From: Paracoccaceae bacterium
GTDB lineage: Bacteria > Pseudomonadota > Alphaproteobacteria > Rhodobacterales > Rhodobacteraceae
Assembly: GCA_030697175.1 (NCBI GenBank)
Contig: JAUYQR010000022.1
Coordinates: 1 to 64,000, forward strand
Reading direction: 5' to 3'
Length of the DNA stretch: 64,000 nt
Part shown: positions 59,987 through 64,000 of the stretch, in pieces
How positions within the stretch are numbered: the first letter of the stretch is position 1
Layout: each line of letters begins with the position of its first letter
The notes under the pieces: generated by a model
The model's input: the letters and a program-made list of their open reading frames with translations, nothing else
What the model was told of the DNA's origin: nothing
Database searches by the model: none
Made by a program: the position numbers and the translations under genes

Positions 59987-61144
59987 ATGACAGACCTGAC
60001 CCCACCGGCCAAGCGCCCGGCAAATCCGCGCTTCTCATCTGGCCCTTGCGCCAAGATCCCCGGTTTTTCGCTTGATCACCTTGCCGACGCGCCCCTTGGG
60101 CGGTCGCATCGTGCCGCCATCGGCAAGGCCAAGCTGCGCGAGGCGATCGACCTTACCCGTGAAATTCTGGGTGTGCCTGCGGATTACCGCATCGGCATTG
60201 TCCCCGCCTCGGACACCGGCGCGGTCGAGATGGCGATGTGGTCGCTTCTGGGTGCCCGCCCGGTCGAGATGCTGGCCTGGGAAAGCTTTGGCGAAGGCTG
60301 GGTCACGGATGTGGTCAAGCAGTTGAAGCTGGACGCCAAGGTGCAGCTCGCGCCCTATGGCCAGATCGTCGATTTCGCCACCGTCGATTTCGCCCGCGAC
60401 GTGGTGTTCACCTGGAACGGCACCACCTCGGGCTGCCGCTTGCCGAACGGCGATGCGATTCCGGCCAGCCGCGCTGGTCTGACGATCTGTGACGCCACCA
60501 GCGCCGCGTTTGCGATGGAACTGCCCTGGGACAAGCTGGATGTGACCACCTTCTCCTGGCAGAAGGTGCTGGGCGGCGAGGGCGCGCACGGGATGCTGAT
60601 CCTGTCGCCCCGCGCGGTGGAACGGCTGGAAAGCCATACCCCGGCCTGGCCGCTGCCGAAGATCTTCCGGCTGACCTCGAAGGGCAAGCTGATCGAGGGG
60701 ATCTTCCTCGGTGAGACGATCAACACGCCGTCGATGCTGGCGGTTGAAGATTACCTCGTCGCGCTGAAATGGGCGAAATCGGTGGGCGGACTGCACGGGT
60801 TGGTCAACCGTGCCACGGCCAATGCCAGGGTGGTCTGGGAGTTCTGCGCCGCGAACCCGTGGATCGCCAACCTGGCCGAGACGCCGGATATCGCATCGAC
60901 CACCAGCGTCTGCCTGAAGTTCACCGATCCGCGCATCACCGATGGCGAAGCGTTCGCCAAGGCTGTGGCGAAGCGGCTGGAAAAGGCGGGCGTGGCCTAT
61001 GACGTGGGCGCCTATCGTGACGCGCCCCCCGGCTTGCGGATCTGGTGCGGATCGACCGTGGAAACGGCCGACGTACAGGCGCTGATGCCCTGGATCGCCC
61101 ACGCCTTTGACGCTGAAATCGCGAGCCTGGCCGCGGCCGCCTGA
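59987..61144 (+). CDS. serC: Phosphoserine aminotransferase
   Basis: The 385-residue PLP enzyme opens with the SerC pattern [20 protein letters not shown] and carries [46 protein letters not shown], where the Lys of WQK forms the Schiff base. Length and sequence match the alphaproteobacterial SerC group. It converts 3-phosphohydroxypyruvate and glutamate to phosphoserine and 2-oxoglutarate. GGAAGG lies eight bases before the ATG. serA follows after 44 bases. Confidence 0.96.
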   Translation: MTDLTPPAKRPANPRFSSGPCAKIPGFSLDHLADAPLGRSHRAAIGKAKLREAIDLTREILGVPADYRIGIVPASDTGAVEMAMWSLLGARPVEMLAWESFGEGWVTDVVKQLKLDAKVQLAPYGQIVDFATVDFARDVVFTWNGTTSGCRLPNGDAIPASRAGLTICDATSAAFAMELPWDKLDVTTFSWQKVLGGEGAHGMLILSPRAVERLESHTPAWPLPKIFRLTSKGKLIEGIFLGETINTPSMLAVEDYLVALKWAKSVGGLHGLVNRATANARVVWEFCAANPWIANLAETPDIASTTSVCLKFTDPRITDGEAFAKAVAKRLEKAGVAYDVGAYRDAPPGLRIWCGSTVETADVQALMPWIAHAFDAEIASLAAAA

Positions 61145-61188
61145 CGCGGCCCGCCATTCCTGACCACTCATTCATAAAGGAGCCCAAG

Positions 61189-62784
61189 ATGGCCCCCAAG
61201 GTTCTCGTTTCCGACGAACTCTCTGAAACCGCCGTGCAGATCTTCCGCGACCGCGGGGTCGAGGTGGACTACATGCCGAAGCTGGGCAAGGACAAGGATG
61301 CGCTGGCCGCCGTCATCGACCAGTATGACGGGCTGGCGATCCGGTCGGCCACCAAGGTCACGGAAAAGCTGCTGGCAAACGCCACCCGGCTGAAGGTCGT
61401 GGGCCGTGCCGGGATCGGGGTCGACAACGTCGACATTCCGGCGGCGTCGAAAAAGGGCGTGATCGTGATGAACACGCCGTTCGGCAATTCGATCACCACC
61501 GCCGAACACGCTATTGCGATGATGTTCGCCGTGGCCCGGCAACTGCCCGAGGCGAATGCGTCGACCCAGGCGGGCAAGTGGGAAAAGTCCCGCTTCATGG
61601 GGGTGGAGTTGTTCAACAAGACCCTCGGCGTGATCGGCGCAGGCAACATCGGCGGCATCGTCTGCGACCGCGCGGTGGGGCTGCACATGAAGGTGGTGGC
61701 CTATGACCCCTTCCTGTCGGACGAACGTGCCAAGCACCTTGGTGTCACCAAGGTGGACCTTGACGACCTTTTGCACCGCGCCGATTTCATCACCCTGCAT
61801 GTGCCGCTCACCGACAAGACGCGCAACATCCTGTCGGCGGAGAATCTGGCGAAGACCAAGAAGGGCGTGCGCATCATCAACTGCGCGCGGGGCGGGCTGA
61901 TCGACGAGGCGGCCTTGGCAGAAGCGCTGAAATCCGGCCATGTCGCAGGGGCGGCGCTGGACGTGTTCGAAACCGAACCGGCGACCGAGTCCCCGCTGTT
62001 CAACCTGCCCAACGTGGTCTGCACGCCCCACCTTGGCGCATCGACCACCGAAGCGCAGGAAAACGTCGCCTTGCAGGTGGCCGAACAGATGGCCGATTAC
62101 CTGTTGACCGGTGCGGTGCAGAACGCGCTGAACATGCCCAACGTCACGGCGGAAGAAGCGGCGGTGATGGGGCCCTGGATCAAGCTGGCCAGCCACCTTG
62201 GCAGCTTCATCGGCCAGATGACGGACGAACCGATCAAGGCGATCAACATCCTTTATGACGGCACGGTCGCGGACATGAACCTTGCCGCGCTGAACCAGGC
62301 GGTGATCGCGGGCGTGCTGAAGGCGCATAACCCCGACGTCAACCTTGTCTCGGCCCCCGTGGTCGCCAAGGACAAGGGCATCCAGATCTCCACCACCCGG
62401 CAGGAAAAGACCGGGGTGTTCGACGCCTACATCAAGGTCACCATGGTCACGGACAAGCGCGAACGGTCGGTGGCGGGCACCTGCTTTTCGGATGGCAAGC
62501 CGCGCTTCATCCAGATCAAGGGCATCAACATCGACGCCGAAATCGGCGCCCACATGCTCTACACCACCAACGAGGACGTGCCGGGGATCATCGGCCTTCT
62601 GGGCATGACGATGGGCAAGAACAACGTCAACATCGCCAACTTTACCCTTGGCCGGTCGGGCGTCGGGCAGGATGCGATCGCAATCCTGTACCTTGACCAG
62701 CAGATCGATCCCAAGGTGATCGAGACGCTGGAAGGCACCGGCATGTTCAGCCAGGTCAAGGCGCTGCAGTTCGAGGTTGCCTGA
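61189..62784 (+). CDS. serA: D-3-phosphoglycerate dehydrogenase
   Basis: The 531-residue enzyme has the catalytic/NAD domain pair: LGVIGAGNIGGIVCDRAV, MVKVVAYDPF-like, INCARGGLIDEAAL and the catalytic His in NVVCTPHLGASTTEAQ. A long ASB-type insert and a C-terminal ACT domain (HMLYTTNEDVPGIIGLLGMTMGKNNVNIANFTLGR) follow, making it the long three-domain form. The ACT domain suggests feedback by serine. It catalyses the first step of serine synthesis. AAGGAG precedes the ATG. Confidence 0.97.
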   Translation: MAPKVLVSDELSETAVQIFRDRGVEVDYMPKLGKDKDALAAVIDQYDGLAIRSATKVTEKLLANATRLKVVGRAGIGVDNVDIPAASKKGVIVMNTPFGNSITTAEHAIAMMFAVARQLPEANASTQAGKWEKSRFMGVELFNKTLGVIGAGNIGGIVCDRAVGLHMKVVAYDPFLSDERAKHLGVTKVDLDDLLHRADFITLHVPLTDKTRNILSAENLAKTKKGVRIINCARGGLIDEAALAEALKSGHVAGAALDVFETEPATESPLFNLPNVVCTPHLGASTTEAQENVALQVAEQMADYLLTGAVQNALNMPNVTAEEAAVMGPWIKLASHLGSFIGQMTDEPIKAINILYDGTVADMNLAALNQAVIAGVLKAHNPDVNLVSAPVVAKDKGIQISTTRQEKTGVFDAYIKVTMVTDKRERSVAGTCFSDGKPRFIQIKGINIDAEIGAHMLYTTNEDVPGIIGLLGMTMGKNNVNIANFTLGRSGVGQDAIAILYLDQQIDPKVIETLEGTGMFSQVKALQFEVA

Positions 62785-62798
62785 CCCCGGCCTTGCAG

Positions 62799-62857
62799 CT
62801 TGCTCTTTTCCCAAATACTCCACGGGAGGTCCGGAGGGTGTGAAACCCTCCGGGCGC
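62799..62857 (-). repeat. Intergenic hairpin-plus-TATTT element, copy 5 (reverse orientation)
   Basis: On the minus strand a hairpin (CCGGAGGGT, 62831-62839, paired with 62845-62853) leads into CCCGTGGAGTATTTGG and GAAAAGAGCAAGC. It follows the serA stop by 14 bases and probably acts as its terminator, read in the complementary direction. Confidence 0.65.
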
Positions 62858-62882
62858 GTCCCAAAGGCGCAAGGCGGATCAG

Positions 62883-63617
62883 ATGCACCTTTACGCAATC
62901 GGCGATATCCACGGCCATATCGACCTGTTGAAGGCCGCGCATGACCGCATCAGCGGGGACATGGCGCGCCACGGGCCGGGGCCGGTGATCCATCTCGGCG
63001 ATCTTGTCGACCGCGGTCCGAATTCGGCGGGCGTGATCGACTACCTCGCGCGCGGCGTTGCGGCGGGCGAGGACTGGGTGGTGCTGAAGGGCAACCACGA
63101 CCGGATGTTCAGCCGCTTTCTGCGCGATCCGCTCGATCCAGAGCCGGGCCTGCGCGCTGACTTTGCGTGGCTGCATCCAAAGCTCGGTGGAGCGGATACG
63201 CTGGCCTCCTACGGGGTGCGCAGCCCGGCGGACCGTCCGGTCGCCAAGGTCCATGCCGATGCGATCCTTGCCGTGCCCGAGGCGCACCGTGCCTTTCTGG
63301 ACGCCCGACCGACCCTGCACCGCGCGGGTGAGGCGGTGTTTGTCCATGCCGGCATCCGCCCCGGCGTGGCGCTGGACGCGCAGGTCGAGACCGACCTTGT
63401 CTGGATCCGCGAGCCCTTCTTGTCGGACACCTCCAGTTTCGGCCCGCTGATCGTGCACGGCCACACGGCGATCAATCAGGCAACGCATTACGGCAACCGG
63501 CTGAACCTCGATTCAGGCGCTGCCTATGGTGGACCCTTGTCGGCTGTGGTGATCGAAGGGCGCGAGGCGTGGCTTCTGACCGGGCAGGGCCGCGTTCCGG
63601 TGCATTTGCCCGCTTAA
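62883..63617 (+). CDS. Serine/threonine-type metallophosphoesterase
   Basis: The 244-residue protein has the calcineurin-like motifs in order: AIGDIHGHIDLL (DxH), LGDLVDRGPNSAGVIDYL (GDxxDRG), LKGNHDRMF (GNHD), FVHAGIRPG and IVHGHTAINQ. It is a cytoplasmic phosphatase of the bacterial Ser/Thr (or Ap4A-like) group; the substrate is not evident. Its TAA stop shares the TTAA at 63614-63617 with the stop of the convergent small gene. Confidence 0.9.
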   Translation: MHLYAIGDIHGHIDLLKAAHDRISGDMARHGPGPVIHLGDLVDRGPNSAGVIDYLARGVAAGEDWVVLKGNHDRMFSRFLRDPLDPEPGLRADFAWLHPKLGGADTLASYGVRSPADRPVAKVHADAILAVPEAHRAFLDARPTLHRAGEAVFVHAGIRPGVALDAQVETDLVWIREPFLSDTSSFGPLIVHGHTAINQATHYGNRLNLDSGAAYGGPLSAVVIEGREAWLLTGQGRVPVHLPA

Positions 63618-63835
63618 GGGTGCTCGCGGCGGATCAGCCGTTTGATCGACCGCCCGCCAAGGTAGCCGAACACCACGCCGGCGATGCCCACCAGCTCGGC
63701 AATCGCCGGACCCTCGGGCACGCCGCGCAGCCAGAGCGCGAGACCCATGAAGGCCAGCCCCGCCGCGCTGACCGCAAGCCAGAACCAAAGTTCGCCCCGA
63801 GTCGGGCCGAAGCGGAATCTGTTCGATGCGGTCAT
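63614..63835 (-). CDS. Small two-helix membrane protein
   Basis: The 73-residue protein has a positively charged N-terminus (MTASNRFRFGPTRGE), two hydrophobic segments (LWFWLAVSAAGLAFMGLALWL and IAELVGIAGVVFGYLGG), and a basic C-terminal tail (RSIKRLIRREHP), consistent with an inner-membrane hairpin with both ends in the cytoplasm. I do not recognise a family. It is convergent with the phosphoesterase, the two stops sharing TTAA. The 134 bases upstream hold no gene. Confidence 0.65.
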   Translation of the reverse strand: MTASNRFRFGPTRGELWFWLAVSAAGLAFMGLALWLRGVPEGPAIAELVGIAGVVFGYLGGRSIKRLIRREHP

Positions 63836-63969
63836 TCAGCGCCTCCCTCTTGCGAAGATAGGCAGGACGGCCCGCTTGTCCATGCCCGAAGGCCACGGTC
63901 GGGAATCCCTTCTCGCAAGGAATGCCATTTTGCTGGACGGGTGTGGGAACCCGTGATTCCCTGCCGCGC

Positions 63970-64000
63970 ATGACAAAGCGCATCTCTCCCCTTCTGGTCG
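63970..64000 (+). CDS. Possible start of a gene running off the window
   Basis: An ATG at 63970 opens MTKRISPLLV with no stop before the window ends. No ribosome site is visible, and ten residues cannot identify a product. It is listed only so that the edge is not read as empty. Confidence 0.2.
   Translation, partial: MTKRISPLLV

Noticed and set aside
1-64000. CRISPR arrays, rRNA or tRNA genes, prophage
   Set aside because: No regularly spaced repeats, rRNA-like stretches, cloverleaf candidates or phage structural genes were noticed.

Overview
The window looks like a chromosomal segment of a high-GC alphaproteobacterium, most likely Rhodobacteraceae. Pointers are FNR-type boxes around a ppsA cluster, a PhyR/NepR general stress response locus with GGAAC-N16/17-CGTT promoters, a serC-serA operon with serB divergent, and a recurring intergenic element (GC hairpin followed by a TATTT...GAA-rich tail). 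No tRNA, rRNA, CRISPR array or prophage was seen.

Layout. 1-1084: the orfA end of an IS3-family element, cut by the window edge, lying just beyond the ppsA stop codon. 1.1-11.5 kb: a redox/energy block (ppsA, small hypothetical, host-attachment-like protein, cytochrome c, APH/P-loop kinase fusion, beta-CASP nuclease, Mg-type P-ATPase) with a perfect FNR box (3583-3596) and a close variant (7088-7101), both in divergent intergenic regions. 11.5-15 kb: a TetR regulator divergent from a two-subunit Mo/[2Fe-2S] oxidoreductase, with an imperfect palindrome between them. 15.1-24.4 kb: AI-2E-type permease, ferritin-like DUF2383 protein, PRC-barrel protein, small exported protein, phyR, nepR, a HisKA_2 kinase, a phospholipase-D-like protein and CsbD. 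Five sigma-EcfG-like promoters map here, two of them interleaved in one palindrome between phyR and nepR. No ecfG gene is seen.

24.5-54.4 kb: a large catabolic region. A DUF421 pseudogene is followed by two divergent units: flavoprotein plus oligopeptide-type ABC transporter to the left, and cyclase/amidohydrolase, second flavoprotein, MarR and a two-gene 2-oxoacid:ferredoxin oxidoreductase (IorA/IorB type) to the right, with an 11-bp-phased repeat array between them. Next come a RutA-like flavin monooxygenase with its reductase, a winged-helix regulator, a kynureninase-like PLP enzyme, and a beta-oxidation set (SDR, thiolase, 3-hydroxyacyl-CoA dehydrogenase, enoyl-CoA hydratase). These are divergent from a second operon: 2-aminobenzoyl-CoA monooxygenase/reductase, SDR, MarR, enoyl-CoA hydratase, acyl-CoA dehydrogenase, cupin, thioesterase, RidA and 2-aminobenzoate-CoA ligase. 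An 18-bp perfect palindrome lies in the divergent promoter. I read this as an aerobic CoA-dependent anthranilate pathway with a candidate upstream module that feeds it from an indole-, isatin- or kynurenine-type compound. The lower pathway is well supported; the upstream chemistry is inference.

54.4-64 kb: aldo/keto reductase, VOC protein, zapE, a bacterial alternative oxidase, TauE/SafE permease, the serine biosynthesis genes (serB divergent from serC-serA, with a terminator-like hairpin in the serC leader), a metallophosphoesterase, a small membrane protein, and possibly the first codons of another gene.
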